From: Xanthomonas cannabis pv. cannabis
GTDB lineage: Bacteria > Pseudomonadota > Gammaproteobacteria > Xanthomonadales > Xanthomonadaceae
Reading direction: 5' to 3'
Length of the DNA: 64,000 nt
Assembly: GCF_000802365.1 (NCBI RefSeq)
Contig: NZ_JSZE01000027.1
Location: forward strand, 1-64,000
Of this stretch, positions 10,975 to 19,235 are shown one piece after another. Every line of letters begins with the position of its first letter. Position 1 is the first letter of the stretch. The notes beneath the pieces were generated by a model, which was not told where the DNA came from, searched no databases, and saw only the letters and a program-made list of their open reading frames with translations. A program made the position numbers and the translations under genes.

Positions 10975-11355
10975 ATGCTGCCCGACTTCCCCCCTGCATC
11001 GCCCGCGCTGCCATTGCAATTGTTTGCGTGCGTACAGGCAGACGATCTCGATCGCGCGATTGCGCTCGGCCTGATGGACTACCAACCGATGCAGGCGCAA
11101 GACGACCCGAACGCCACGCCGGTAGTGGTGGTTTCCGCCCTGCTCGCCGCGCAGCATCGCCTGCGCACTGCCTGGGCTGCGCGCGAACGCTACCGCGCAC
11201 GTGACGCCCGCCTGCAACGTCGCGCAGCCGAGCGCGACGCGCGACGCGCGCCTGCCCCGGCGCCGAGCCAGACAGCCGCGCCCGCATTGCCGCCACTGGC
11301 CGCCGCCATCCTTGCACGCGCCAAGGCCAAGGCCGCCGGAGGCGCGCAGCCGTGA
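10975..11355 (+). CDS. Small protein resembling the C-terminal tail of RnfB
   Basis: A 126-residue protein starting with MLPDFPPASPALPLQL, 8 bp after the enoyl-CoA hydratase gene. The stretch from LLAAQHRLRTAWAARERYR onward is an Arg/Ala-rich helix, ending in an AKAKAAGGAQP tail. It resembles the low-complexity tail found after the ferredoxin domains of RnfB/RsxB in Pseudomonas-like bacteria. No Cys cluster is present, so it cannot bind iron-sulfur centres. Its stop overlaps the GTG of nth (GTGA at 11352-11355), and rnf operons end in nth in E. coli. It could be a reduced relic of RnfB or an unrelated protein; function unknown. Confidence 0.6.
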   Translation: MLPDFPPASPALPLQLFACVQADDLDRAIALGLMDYQPMQAQDDPNATPVVVVSALLAAQHRLRTAWAARERYRARDARLQRRAAERDARRAPAPAPSQTAAPALPPLAAAILARAKAKAAGGAQP

Positions 11356-12062
11356 GCGCGGTCCGCCCCACTGCCACTCCGCGCCGCGGCAGCAGCATGC
11401 GCAAGCCCGAGATCCAGGAAATGTTCGCGCGGCTGCGCGAACTCAACCCGCATCCAACCACCGAGCTGGAATACACCACACCCTTCGAATTGTTGATTGC
11501 GGTGCTGCTCTCGGCGCAGGCCACCGACGTTGGCGTCAACAAGGCCACCCGCAAGCTGTATCCGGTGGCCAATACCCCGCGCGACATCCTGGATCTGGGC
11601 GAAGAAGGCCTGAAGCGCTACATCGCGACCATCGGCTTGTTCAACGCCAAGGCCAAGAACGTCATCGCCACCTGCCGCATCCTGCTGGAGCAGTACGGCG
11701 GCGAAGTGCCGCACGATCGCGCTGCCTTGGAGGCATTACCCGGAGTGGGCCGCAAGACCGCCAACGTGGTGCTCAACACCGCCTTCGGCGAACCGACCAT
11801 GGCGGTGGATACGCATATCTTCCGCGTCGCCAACCGCACCGGCCTTGCACCCGGCAAGGACGTGCGCGCCGTGGAAGACGCACTGGTCAAGGTCATTCCT
11901 GCGCAGTTCCTGCATGACGCACACCACTGGCTGATCCTGCACGGCCGCTACGTCTGCAAGGCACGCAAACCCGACTGCCCCGGCTGCGTGATCCATGACC
12001 TCTGCCGCTACCGCGACAAGACCCCCGCACCGGCCGAACGATCGACAACGCCAAAAGGCTGA
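11352..12062 (+). CDS. nth: Endonuclease III (DNA glycosylase/AP lyase)
   Basis: A 236-residue HhH-GPD glycosylase that removes oxidised pyrimidines and nicks abasic sites in base-excision repair. The helix-hairpin-helix is LPGVGRKTANVVL, with the catalytic Lys in GVGRKTA. The catalytic Asp is in AVDTHIFRVANR. The C-terminal [4Fe-4S] loop is CKARKPDCPGCVIHDLC, which keeps the C-x6-C-x2-C-x5-C spacing. The GTG at 11352 overlaps the upstream stop; ATG at 11397 (MRKPEIQEMF) is closer to the family start and would give 221 residues. Both fit the E. coli length of 211. Confidence 0.95.
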   Translation: MSAVRPTATPRRGSSMRKPEIQEMFARLRELNPHPTTELEYTTPFELLIAVLLSAQATDVGVNKATRKLYPVANTPRDILDLGEEGLKRYIATIGLFNAKAKNVIATCRILLEQYGGEVPHDRAALEALPGVGRKTANVVLNTAFGEPTMAVDTHIFRVANRTGLAPGKDVRAVEDALVKVIPAQFLHDAHHWLILHGRYVCKARKPDCPGCVIHDLCRYRDKTPAPAERSTTPKG

Positions 12063-12140
12063 CCAGGCACCACCGCAACAAGCAACCCACCGCCTGACAC
12101 CAAGCAACCACCTCGCCAGCGCGACCCGCTGCGTTTGCGA

Positions 12141-12168
12141 ATCCCAAATCCCGATTCCCCAATCCCGG
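12141..12168. repeat. Solitary arm of the GGGAATC/GATTCCC repeat family
   Basis: The stretch AATCCCAAATCCCGATTCCC followed by CAATCCCGG is a heptamer-like array related to those at 23555-23777, 35936-36050 and 39527-39609. Only one orientation is seen here, in the space between nth and the sulP terminator. Confidence 0.6.
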
Positions 12169-12172
12169 CCCC

Positions 12173-12229
12173 AAAAAAAATCGCGACCGGATGATGCGTC
12201 TTTCGGCGCCATGCATCATCCGGTCACGA
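12173..12229 (-). terminator. Strong intrinsic terminator of sulP
   Basis: Arms at 12181-12197 and 12213-12229 (TCGCGACCGGATGATGC and its complement, one mismatch) enclose a 15-base loop. On the minus strand the stem is followed by eight T residues. It lies 42 bp beyond the sulP stop at 12271. A GC hairpin CCCGGCG/CGCCGGG at 12240-12257 lies just inside it. Confidence 0.92.
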
Positions 12230-12270
12230 TAGAGGGTTACCCGGCGCGTACGCCGGGCAGGTACAGCAGG

Positions 12271-13839
12271 TTATGCAGCCTTGGCTTGCTCGACGCGCTT
12301 GTCGACCAGCACACTGTCTACGGTCGGCTGACCTTCGACGCGCCGGTCCAGCTCCTTCCAGTCCACCACCAGCTCGCAGCCACGCGAGGCCGCATTCCGG
12401 CTCCAGTCGCGCAGCAACTCGATGCAGGCATGGTCAACGTGATGCAGCTTGGCCACGTCCAGGTGCAGCGCGGTGTTCGGCGGCACGCTTTCCAGCGTCC
12501 GCGCCATGGCCGGCACCTTCAGGAAGGTGGCCGAGCCCTGCAGGGTCAGGTGCATTTCGTCCTTCTTGTCAGCGTGCTCCCGCACTTCGACCTTCAGACG
12601 CGAGGAATGCAGCGCAAGACGGAACAGCGACAAGCCGAAGCCGATCAACACGCCGGTCAGCAGGTCGGTCGCCACGATCGCAAAGGTGGTCGCCAGGTAG
12701 ATCGCCGCGGTGCCACGACCGTAGGTCGCGAGCTCCTTGACCTGCCCGATCTTGATCATCTTCACGCCCGTGTAGACCAGGATGCCGGCCAGACACGCCA
12801 CCGGCGTCATCCGCAGCAGCCACGGCAACAGCATCGCGAACACCAGCAGCCAACCGCCATGCAGGATGGTCGACGTACGCGTGGCAGCACCAGCCTGCAC
12901 GTTGGCCGCACTGCGCACGATCACGCCGGTCATCGGCAGTGCACCCAGGAAGCCGCACAGCATATTGCCCACACCTTGCGCCGCCAGCTCACGGTCGTAC
13001 TGCGTGCGCGCACCCTGATGCATGCGATCCACCGCCGCCGCCGACAGCAGCGTTTCGGCGCTGGCAATGAAGGCGAAGGTCACCGCCGACACCAGCAACG
13101 TGTGGTTGAACACGCCAAAGATGTCGGAAAGGCTGGGGATGCTGATCGCCGAGAACAGGTTGGTCGGCACGTCGACCTTGTTGACGTTCAAGCCCTGCAA
13201 CTGCACCGTTGCCGTCACCGCCACCACCGCGATCAACGCACCCGGCAGGAAGCGCAGACGCTGCGGACGCAGTTTGTCCCAGGCCAGGATGATGCCGATC
13301 GTGGCCAGACCCACCAACAGCGCGGTACGGCCGGTGCCTTCGCTGATGGCCTGCCACAACACGGCCGGCAGTGCAGCGAAGTTTTCCAGACCACGCGCCT
13401 TGGGCGCGGCGTCCATCAACACGTGTGCCTGCGAAGCCACGATCAGGATGCCGATGCCCGACAACATGCCGGCCACCACGGCCGGCGACGTCATCCGGAA
13501 CCACACGCCCGCACGGCACAGACCGGCGACCAGCTGGATGGCACCGGCCACCAGGATCACCGGACCGAGCGCGGCGGCGCCGTGCTCTCGCACCAGTTCG
13601 AACACCAACACAGCCAGGCCGGCGGCCGGACCGCTCACCTGCAAGGGAGAGCCCGCCAGAAAGCCAACGACCAACCCACCGATGATGCCGGTGATCAGAC
13701 CTGTGGCCGGCGGCATTCCGGACGCGATCGCAATACCCATGCACAACGGCAGCGCGACAAGAAAGACCACCACGGACGACAACAAATCACGCCCGAACAG
13801 CCCCTGACGGAAATATCCGCCGATACCTGATGTGTTCAT
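12271..13839 (-). CDS. SulP-family anion transporter with STAS domain (probable bicarbonate transporter)
   Basis: A 522-residue inner-membrane protein. Residues 15-390 contain about a dozen hydrophobic segments, including ATGLITGIIGGLVVGFLAGS and SGPAAGLAVLVFEL, the SulP core signature. Residues 420-515 form a cytoplasmic STAS domain with HLDVAKLHHVDHACIELL. SulP proteins carry sulfate, bicarbonate or dicarboxylates. Here the gene follows a beta-carbonic anhydrase gene by 11 bp on the same strand, a pairing that argues for bicarbonate. The transported ion is therefore an inference from context. Confidence 0.9.
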   Translation of the reverse strand: MNTSGIGGYFRQGLFGRDLLSSVVVFLVALPLCMGIAIASGMPPATGLITGIIGGLVVGFLAGSPLQVSGPAAGLAVLVFELVREHGAAALGPVILVAGAIQLVAGLCRAGVWFRMTSPAVVAGMLSGIGILIVASQAHVLMDAAPKARGLENFAALPAVLWQAISEGTGRTALLVGLATIGIILAWDKLRPQRLRFLPGALIAVVAVTATVQLQGLNVNKVDVPTNLFSAISIPSLSDIFGVFNHTLLVSAVTFAFIASAETLLSAAAVDRMHQGARTQYDRELAAQGVGNMLCGFLGALPMTGVIVRSAANVQAGAATRTSTILHGGWLLVFAMLLPWLLRMTPVACLAGILVYTGVKMIKIGQVKELATYGRGTAAIYLATTFAIVATDLLTGVLIGFGLSLFRLALHSSRLKVEVREHADKKDEMHLTLQGSATFLKVPAMARTLESVPPNTALHLDVAKLHHVDHACIELLRDWSRNAASRGCELVVDWKELDRRVEGQPTVDSVLVDKRVEQAKAA

Positions 13840-13850
13840 GATCGACTCCG

Positions 13851-14531
13851 TCAGGCGAGTTCAGCGCGGACGACTTGCTGCAGTCGCGGACGCGGAGTGG
13901 CTTCGGGGGTGCTCTCGGCCAGCAACGGACGGAAGCCACCCTTCTCGGCATCGAAGGCGCGGATCTCGCCGTGGGCGATGTCGTAGATCCAGCCATGGAT
14001 GCGCAAGGTGCCGGCGGCCAGACGCGCGGCCACCACCGGCTGCGTACGCAGGTGGTCCAGCTGCGAGACCACGTTCTCTTCGGTCATGCAGCTCAGTGCG
14101 TCCTGGCTGGCCGGATCGTGCCCGTGATGCGCGGTGACGTGACGCGCCGCATCGGTGTGCTTGAGCCACGCGGCCACGGACGGGACGTCTTCCAGCGATT
14201 CCGGCTTGAGCACCGCCTTCATCGCGCCGCAATCGGTATGACCACAGATCACGATGTGACGCACGCCCAGCACGGAGATGGCGTACTCGATCGCCGCCAC
14301 CACGCCACTGACGTGTTGCGAGTACGGCGGCACCACGTTGCCGATATTGCGATAGACGAACAGTTCGCCGGGCTGCGCGGAGAAGATCAGCTCCGGCATG
14401 ACGCGCGAATCGGCACAGGTAATGAACAGTGTGTGCGGGCTCTGGCCGCCTGCCAGTTCCTGAAAGCGCGCACTCTGACGCGGATACACTTCCTTACGGA
14501 AATGACGAAAACCTTCTAGCAAACTTTCCAT
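13851..14531 (-). CDS. Beta-class carbonic anhydrase
   Basis: A 226-residue zinc enzyme that interconverts CO2 and bicarbonate in the cytoplasm. The active-site pieces are visible: Cys39 and Asp41 in ITCADSRVMPE, and His98 and Cys101 in VICGHTDCGAMKAVL. The CADSR Asp-Arg dyad is intact. The length fits bacterial beta-CAs. It is the first gene of a two-gene unit with the SulP transporter, separated by 11 bp, so CO2 hydration and bicarbonate transport are probably co-regulated. Confidence 0.94.
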   Translation of the reverse strand: MESLLEGFRHFRKEVYPRQSARFQELAGGQSPHTLFITCADSRVMPELIFSAQPGELFVYRNIGNVVPPYSQHVSGVVAAIEYAISVLGVRHIVICGHTDCGAMKAVLKPESLEDVPSVAAWLKHTDAARHVTAHHGHDPASQDALSCMTEENVVSQLDHLRTQPVVAARLAAGTLRIHGWIYDIAHGEIRAFDAEKGGFRPLLAESTPEATPRPRLQQVVRAELA

Positions 14532-14646
14532 GGGAGATTCCTCTGGGCAACGAATGGCCGTCCGCGGCGCAAACCGCGAATTGCAAAGACAAACAAATCA
14601 ATCGGAAATCCGACGCAGGAAGCGCCGGGTGCAGCGACAACGGGGA

Positions 14647-14988
14647 TCAGCCAAGCAGCGCGTTTGGAGGACGCAGTTGCGGGATCAGGTCGCGTTTTTG
14701 ATTTGCCGGCGCGTGATGCGCGTGCCACGAGGGGGAATACCGCGCCAGCATCGGCCAAGCTTGGGAGAGCAAGGGGATATCGTCTGCAGGCTGTGTATCG
14801 ACTTGGCTTTGCGTATCGCCATCGTCCTGCGGATCTTCTGCTGCATCGCGTTGTTCGCCAGCATCCACCATCACCGCCAAACCATCGCCCACCAACGCAT
14901 CCTGGATGCGCGTGTGTGCACTGGCGGCCGACCACGCGCTGAGCGCGAGCAAGCAGACCAGCAACAGTTGGAGGAATCGAGGAAACAT
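14647..14988 (-). CDS. Small exported protein of unknown function
   Basis: A 113-residue protein. Residues 1-24 form a convincing signal peptide (MFPRFLQLLLVCLLALSAWS, then AASA, with cleavage before HTR). The mature part is acidic in the middle (QRDAAEDPQDDGDTQSQVD) and ends in a His-rich WHAHHAP stretch. No domain is recognised. It ends 115 bp upstream of the carbonic anhydrase start on the same strand, so it could share its promoter. Composition and the signal peptide support a real gene; function unknown. Confidence 0.6.
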   Translation of the reverse strand: MFPRFLQLLLVCLLALSAWSAASAHTRIQDALVGDGLAVMVDAGEQRDAAEDPQDDGDTQSQVDTQPADDIPLLSQAWPMLARYSPSWHAHHAPANQKRDLIPQLRPPNALLG

Positions 14989-15131
14989 GGCCTCGAAACT
15001 AACAATTTAGACGCGGCATGCGCAAGTGGTGCGTCGCACAAACTGACATATATGTTCAGTCTGCAATGGTTGCGGTTCAGGTCGCCAGTGACGTAGCCCT
15101 CAAAACAGGCGGCGTTGGCGTGATCAACGCT

Positions 15132-15247
15132 CTGTCATAAGCCAGCTGCGTTCAGATTTTTGACACACGCTGACACAGTTGAAACGACCGTAAACTATTG
15201 TCTTTATTGACAAAAATCAATTGTGACATTTCTATCGTCTTGTCACA
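15132..15247 (+). promoter_or_regulatory. Promoter region of the OprP-like porin with Pho-box-like half-sites
   Basis: The spacer upstream of the porin gene is AT-richer than its surroundings. It contains CTGTCAT at 15132-15138 and a directly repeated TGACAC (15161, 15171, 10-bp period) that on the minus strand reads CTGTGTC-N4-TGTGTCA, like a 7-4-7 PhoB site. TTGACA lies at 15207-15212 and a weak -10 (TTCTAT, 15230-15235) follows with 17-bp spacing. The inverted pair GTGACA/TGTCAC lies at 15223-15246. PhoB control is plausible from the gene's context, but these sites are less exact than those before pstS. Confidence 0.5.
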
Positions 15248-15303
15248 TTAACGCAACTTTCACGCCATAGCCTGCGCGCACTTTCTCAGGTCGCAAGGCA
15301 CAT

Positions 15304-16554
15304 ATGAAATTCGCTCCCTCCCTGCTTGGCTCCGCGTTGCTGCTGGTGCTGACGGCGCCCGCTGCCCACGCGGAAATCGCCATCGATGTGATCGGTGGCT
15401 CGGAGATCTCGCTGGAAGGCCTGGTCCAGGCCGACGGCAACTGGTTTCACGACGATGTGCAGGACCTCAACGGTCCAATCGGTGCCAATGGCGACAATTC
15501 CGAATTCAGCATCCGCCGCGCCGAGCTGGTGCTCAAGGGCAAGGGCCCGGGCAATTTCGAATGGGTGGCCGGGTACGACCCGAGCGTGCTGAAGGACGTC
15601 ACCATCCGCGGCACCACCATCCGCAGCACCGGGCGGTTCCTGGACAACAACATCAAGTACAAGTTTGGCGGCAAAGCCAACAACTACCTGCAGGTGGGCC
15701 AGTTCAAGCAGCCCAACAGCCTGGAAGAACTGTCCAGCACCAAGAACAACGACTTCGTCTCCAAGGCGTCGGTGACCAATACCTATGGCATTTCGCGCCG
15801 CCTGGGCGTGGCCTACGGCATCGGTGACAACAACTGGAGCGTGACGGCCAGTGCGTTCGGCCGTGAACTGACCCGCAACCAGGCCCACGGCAGCGGCTAT
15901 GGGGCGCGCGGCACCTGGGCACCGATCAACGAAACCGGCGATGTGCTGCACTTCGGCCTCAGCTACCTCGGGTACGACACCGACGACGACACCCTGCGCC
16001 TGCGCGCGCGCCCGGATGCCGACCTGACCACGATCCGCCTGATCGACAGCGGCGCCATCACCAATGTGGACCGCGTGGGCGTGGCGGGGGCCGAGGCGAT
16101 GTGGGTCACCGGGCCGTTCAAGCTGCAGAGCGAATATTTCCAGGAAACCGCCAAGCGTATCGGCACCAACGCGCAGGACTACAAGAGTGATGGCTGGTAC
16201 GTCAGCGGCGTCTGGAACATCACCGGCGAGACGTGGGGCTACAAGGCCGGCGTGCCCACCACCCCGCTGCCCAACGAACCGGCGTCGGGCATGTGGCAGC
16301 TGGCGATGCGCTACGACACCCTCGACCTCAACGATGGCCATCTGATTGCCAACGGCAACACCCCGTTCGTGGACGGCGTGCTGGGCGGCAAGATGGATGT
16401 GTGGACGATCGGTGCCAACTGGTACTGGCGCTCCAACTTCAAGCTGGCGCTCGACTACGCCAAGGTGGAAAGCACCCGTTATAGCAGCGCCACGCGCGGC
16501 CTGGTGGACGACAACCCGTCGATCATCGAGGCGCGCGCGCAGTTCTATTGGTAA
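15304..16554 (+). CDS. Phosphate-selective porin, OprP/OprO family
   Basis: A 416-residue outer-membrane beta-barrel protein with a clear signal peptide (residues 1-23, cleaved after AHA). The N-terminal sequence SEISLEGLVQADGNWFHDD and the segment ELVLKGKGPGNFEWVAGYDPS are typical of the OprO_OprP family. The protein ends in QFYW, an aromatic C-terminus used for outer-membrane insertion. Such porins form anion channels for phosphate or polyphosphate. It is immediately upstream of the pst genes, so it likely supplies phosphate to the periplasmic PstS proteins under phosphate starvation. Confidence 0.9.
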   Translation: MKFAPSLLGSALLLVLTAPAAHAEIAIDVIGGSEISLEGLVQADGNWFHDDVQDLNGPIGANGDNSEFSIRRAELVLKGKGPGNFEWVAGYDPSVLKDVTIRGTTIRSTGRFLDNNIKYKFGGKANNYLQVGQFKQPNSLEELSSTKNNDFVSKASVTNTYGISRRLGVAYGIGDNNWSVTASAFGRELTRNQAHGSGYGARGTWAPINETGDVLHFGLSYLGYDTDDDTLRLRARPDADLTTIRLIDSGAITNVDRVGVAGAEAMWVTGPFKLQSEYFQETAKRIGTNAQDYKSDGWYVSGVWNITGETWGYKAGVPTTPLPNEPASGMWQLAMRYDTLDLNDGHLIANGNTPFVDGVLGGKMDVWTIGANWYWRSNFKLALDYAKVESTRYSSATRGLVDDNPSIIEARAQFYW

Positions 16555-16657
16555 GCCTGCGACCGCGCCGGGCGCCAGGCGGCTCGCCAGAGCCCGCAGG
16601 GTGCCGCCTGGTTGGCCCGCCCGACCCGGCGTGCCATCGCACGCCCGCGTCACCTGC

Positions 16658-16686
16658 CTGTCATTTACCCGACATCGCGCGGTCAT
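16658..16686 (+). promoter_or_regulatory. Pho box (PhoB-binding site) upstream of pstS1
   Basis: Three 7-mers, CTGTCAT (16658), CCGACAT (16669) and CGGTCAT (16680), are spaced by exactly 4 bases (11-bp period). This matches the E. coli PhoB consensus of CTGTCAT repeats. The site lies 64 bp before the GTG start of pstS1. Confidence 0.85.
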
Positions 16687-16750
16687 GCCCCTGCACTGCA
16701 ATGGCACGACCGCGGGACGTTCCGATCCCTACCCTATCTGGAGCTGTTCC

Positions 16751-17770
16751 GTGATCCACTCCTTCAAGACCCGCCTGGCCGTCGGCGTGCTCGCCGCGTC
16801 GCTGGCACTGTGTGCCCAGGCCGCCGATGTCACCGGCGCCGGTGCGTCGTTCATTTACCCGGTGATGTCCAAGTGGTCGGCCGACTACAACGCCGCCACC
16901 AAGAAGCAGGTCAACTATCAATCGATCGGTTCGGGCGGCGGCATTGCGCAGATCAAGGCGGCCAGCGTGGACTTCGGCTCTTCCGACGCCCCGCTCAAGC
17001 CGGAAGAACTGGCCGCTGCCGGGCTGGCGCAGTTCCCGTCGGTGATCGGCGGCGTGGTGCCGGTGGTCAACGTGCCGGGCGTGGCTGCCGGTGCGCTCAA
17101 GCTCGACGGCAAGACCCTGGGCGACATCTTCCTGGGCAAGGTCAGCACCTGGAACGACCCAGCGATCGCCGCGCTCAACCCGGGTATGAAGCTGCCCGAC
17201 GGCAAGATCACCGTAGTGCACCGCTCCGACGGTTCGGGCACCAGCTTCAACTTCACCAATTACCTGTCCAAGGTCAATGCCGACTGGAAGGGCAAGGTCG
17301 GCGAAGGCACCGCAGTGCAGTGGCCGACCGGCATCGGCGGCAAGGGCAACGAGGGTGTGGCCGCGTACGTGAAGCAGATCAAGGGCGGCATCGGCTATGT
17401 CGAGCTGTCGTATGCACTGCAGAACAAGATGGCCTACACCGCAATGAAGAACGCCGCCGGCAAGTTCGTGCAGCCGTCCGATGAAACCTTCGCCGCTGCC
17501 GCCAACAGCGCCGACTGGGCCACCTCCAAAGATTTCTATCTGGTGATGACCAATGCCGCGGGCGACAACGCCTGGCCGATCACGGCGACCAACTTCATCC
17601 TGGTGCAGAAGAAGCCGAAGAATCCGGCCGGCCTGAAGAACACGCTGGAGTTCTTCCGCTGGGTCTACAGCAAGGGCGATGCACAGGCCAAGCAGCTGGA
17701 CTACGTGCCGCTGCCGGACAGTCTGGTGAGCCAGATCGAGGCCTATTGGGCCAAGACCCTGCCGCGCTAA
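16751..17770 (+). CDS. pstS: Periplasmic phosphate-binding protein PstS (first copy)
   Basis: A 339-residue substrate-binding protein of the Pst ABC importer. The GTG start at 16751 is preceded by GGAG 7 bases upstream and begins a standard signal peptide ending in LCAQAADVTGAG. The mature protein has the PstS fingerprint: GASFIYPVMSKWSADYN, YQSIGSGGG, SSDAPL and HRSDGSGTSFNFTNYL, the residues that line the phosphate pocket. It is a soluble periplasmic form with no lipobox, unlike the second copy. The longer open frame extending upstream into the porin gene was rejected. Confidence 0.95.
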   Translation: MIHSFKTRLAVGVLAASLALCAQAADVTGAGASFIYPVMSKWSADYNAATKKQVNYQSIGSGGGIAQIKAASVDFGSSDAPLKPEELAAAGLAQFPSVIGGVVPVVNVPGVAAGALKLDGKTLGDIFLGKVSTWNDPAIAALNPGMKLPDGKITVVHRSDGSGTSFNFTNYLSKVNADWKGKVGEGTAVQWPTGIGGKGNEGVAAYVKQIKGGIGYVELSYALQNKMAYTAMKNAAGKFVQPSDETFAAAANSADWATSKDFYLVMTNAAGDNAWPITATNFILVQKKPKNPAGLKNTLEFFRWVYSKGDAQAKQLDYVPLPDSLVSQIEAYWAKTLPR

Positions 17771-17881
17771 GCACAGCCAGGGCAGCGGGCGGGCAGGCGT
17801 TCCACCGCTCGCCCGGCCGCCGAACAAGGCAATAACCTGTCACAGGAACGGCGCCGTCTCTCTCCCCGGCGTCGGGACCGG

Positions 17882-17931
17882 GACGCGGATCCCGGAGGGT
17901 GCGATGCCCTCCGTGGTCCGCGTCTTTTTTT
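17882..17931 (+). terminator. Intrinsic terminator after pstS1
   Basis: Arms GACGCGGA (17882-17889) and TCCGCGTC (17917-17924) enclose an inner CGGAGGG/CCCTCCG stem, and seven T residues follow directly. It separates pstS1 from the independently promoted pstS2. Confidence 0.88.
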
Positions 17932-17953
17932 GTGATGCCTTCGCCAGAAGGCA

Positions 17954-17982
17954 CTGTCATGCACGTGTAACAAAAACATCAT
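17954..17982 (+). promoter_or_regulatory. Pho box upstream of pstS2
   Basis: CTGTCAT (17954), GTGTAAC (17965) and ACATCAT (17976) are spaced by 4 bases with an 11-bp period. The first two form a close match to the E. coli 18-bp Pho box. It lies 50 bp before the pstS2 start and directly downstream of the pstS1 terminator, so pstS2-pstCAB-phoU has its own PhoB-dependent promoter. Confidence 0.87.
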
Positions 17983-18032
17983 TTCATAGCGTGGTCTGCC
18001 GGACACCCGGCCAATCCAGCCTCGGAGCTTCC

Positions 18033-19124
18033 ATGAAATTGCAGTCGGCCAGCCTGACCGCCCTGTCCCTCACCATCGCCCTTGCCCTGGCCGCATGCTC
18101 CCCGGGCAAGGACGCGCAGTCCGGCGATGCCGCCAAGGGCGCTCCCAGCGCAGGCGCCACCGCAGGCGACAGCACATCTGCCGAAATCTCCGGCGCCGGC
18201 GCCTCCTTCATCTACCCGCTGGTGTCCAAGTGGTCGGCCGACTACAACGCCGCCACCGGCAACAAGGTGAACTACCAGTCGATCGGCTCCGGCGGCGGCA
18301 TTGCCCAGATCAAGGCCGGCACGGTGGATTTCGGTTCGACCGACAAGCCGCTGGACAGCGCCGAGCTGCAGCAGGCCGGCCTGGGCCAGTTCCCGTCCGC
18401 GATCGGCGGCGTGGTGCCGGTGGTCAATCTGGAAGGCATCGCCCCGGGCAAGCTGCGCCTGACCGGCGCGCTGCTGGGCGACATCTTCCTGGGCAAGGTC
18501 ACCATGTGGAACGACAAGGCCATTGTCGCGGCCAACCCGGGCGTCACCCTGCCCGCCACCAAGATCAACCTGGTGCACCGTTCGGATGGCTCGGGCACCA
18601 CCTTCAACTTCTCCAACTACCTGTCCAAGGTCAGCCCGGAGTGGAAGAGCAAGGTCGGCGAAGGCACCTCGGTGCAGTGGCCGGGTGGCGTGGGCGGCAA
18701 GGGCAATGAAGGCGTGGCCTCGTACGTGCAGCAGATCAAGGGCTCGATCGGCTATGTCGAACTGGCCTATGCGCTGCAGAACAAGATGCCGTACACCTCG
18801 CTGCAGAACGCGGCTGGCCAGTGGGTCGAACCCAATGCCGACAGCTTCGCCGCTGCCGCTGCCAGCGCCGACTGGGCCAACGCCAAGGATTTCAACCTGG
18901 TGATCACCAACGCACCGGGCGAGAAGGCGTGGCCGATCACCGCCACCAACTTCATGCTGATGCACAAGCAGGCCAAGGATGCTGCGCGCAGCAAGGCGAC
19001 CCTGGACTTCTTCAAGTGGGCGCTGGAAAACGGCCAGACCCAGGCCAGCGAACTGCATTACGTGCCGCTGCCGCCGGAGCTGGTGAAGCAGATCCAGGCC
19101 TATTGGGGCAGCGAGTTCAAGTAA
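18033..19124 (+). CDS. pstS: Phosphate-binding lipoprotein PstS (second copy)
   Basis: A 363-residue paralogue of the preceding PstS, sharing GASFIYPLVSKWSADYN, YQSIGSGGG, HRSDGSGTTFNFSNYL and GSIGYVELAYALQNKM. It differs at the N-terminus. The signal peptide ends in a lipobox (LALAACSPG), and about 35 Ala/Gly/Ser-rich residues form a tether before the binding domain. It should therefore be membrane-anchored. It has its own Pho box. Having one soluble and one tethered PstS could widen the affinity or delivery range, but that is inference. Confidence 0.94.
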   Translation: MKLQSASLTALSLTIALALAACSPGKDAQSGDAAKGAPSAGATAGDSTSAEISGAGASFIYPLVSKWSADYNAATGNKVNYQSIGSGGGIAQIKAGTVDFGSTDKPLDSAELQQAGLGQFPSAIGGVVPVVNLEGIAPGKLRLTGALLGDIFLGKVTMWNDKAIVAANPGVTLPATKINLVHRSDGSGTTFNFSNYLSKVSPEWKSKVGEGTSVQWPGGVGGKGNEGVASYVQQIKGSIGYVELAYALQNKMPYTSLQNAAGQWVEPNADSFAAAAASADWANAKDFNLVITNAPGEKAWPITATNFMLMHKQAKDAARSKATLDFFKWALENGQTQASELHYVPLPPELVKQIQAYWGSEFK

Positions 19125-19158
19125 TGCCTGCATCCCGCCTGCATGGCGGGCTGCGCGG

Positions 19159-19186
19159 CGGCGAGGTGCCTGACCGCGCCTCGCCG
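19159..19186 (+). promoter_or_regulatory. Stem-loop between pstS2 and pstC
   Basis: CGGCGAGG and CCTCGCCG form an 8-bp stem with a 12-base loop, without a T tract. Just upstream is a smaller CCCGCC/GGCGGG hairpin (19135-19150). Such structures can protect the 3' end of abundant binding-protein mRNA and lower expression of the permease genes. This role is inferred. Confidence 0.4.
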
Positions 19187-19235
19187 TTCCTGATGTCTCA
19201 CGCTCCCGCACTGCGCGGGTGACGAGTTCAATCGA

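Noticed and set aside
11995-13830. A 611-codon plus-strand open frame opposite sulP
   Set aside because: It is antisense to a complete SulP transporter gene and crosses its terminator. No family similarity and a His/Gln/Arg-rich composition.
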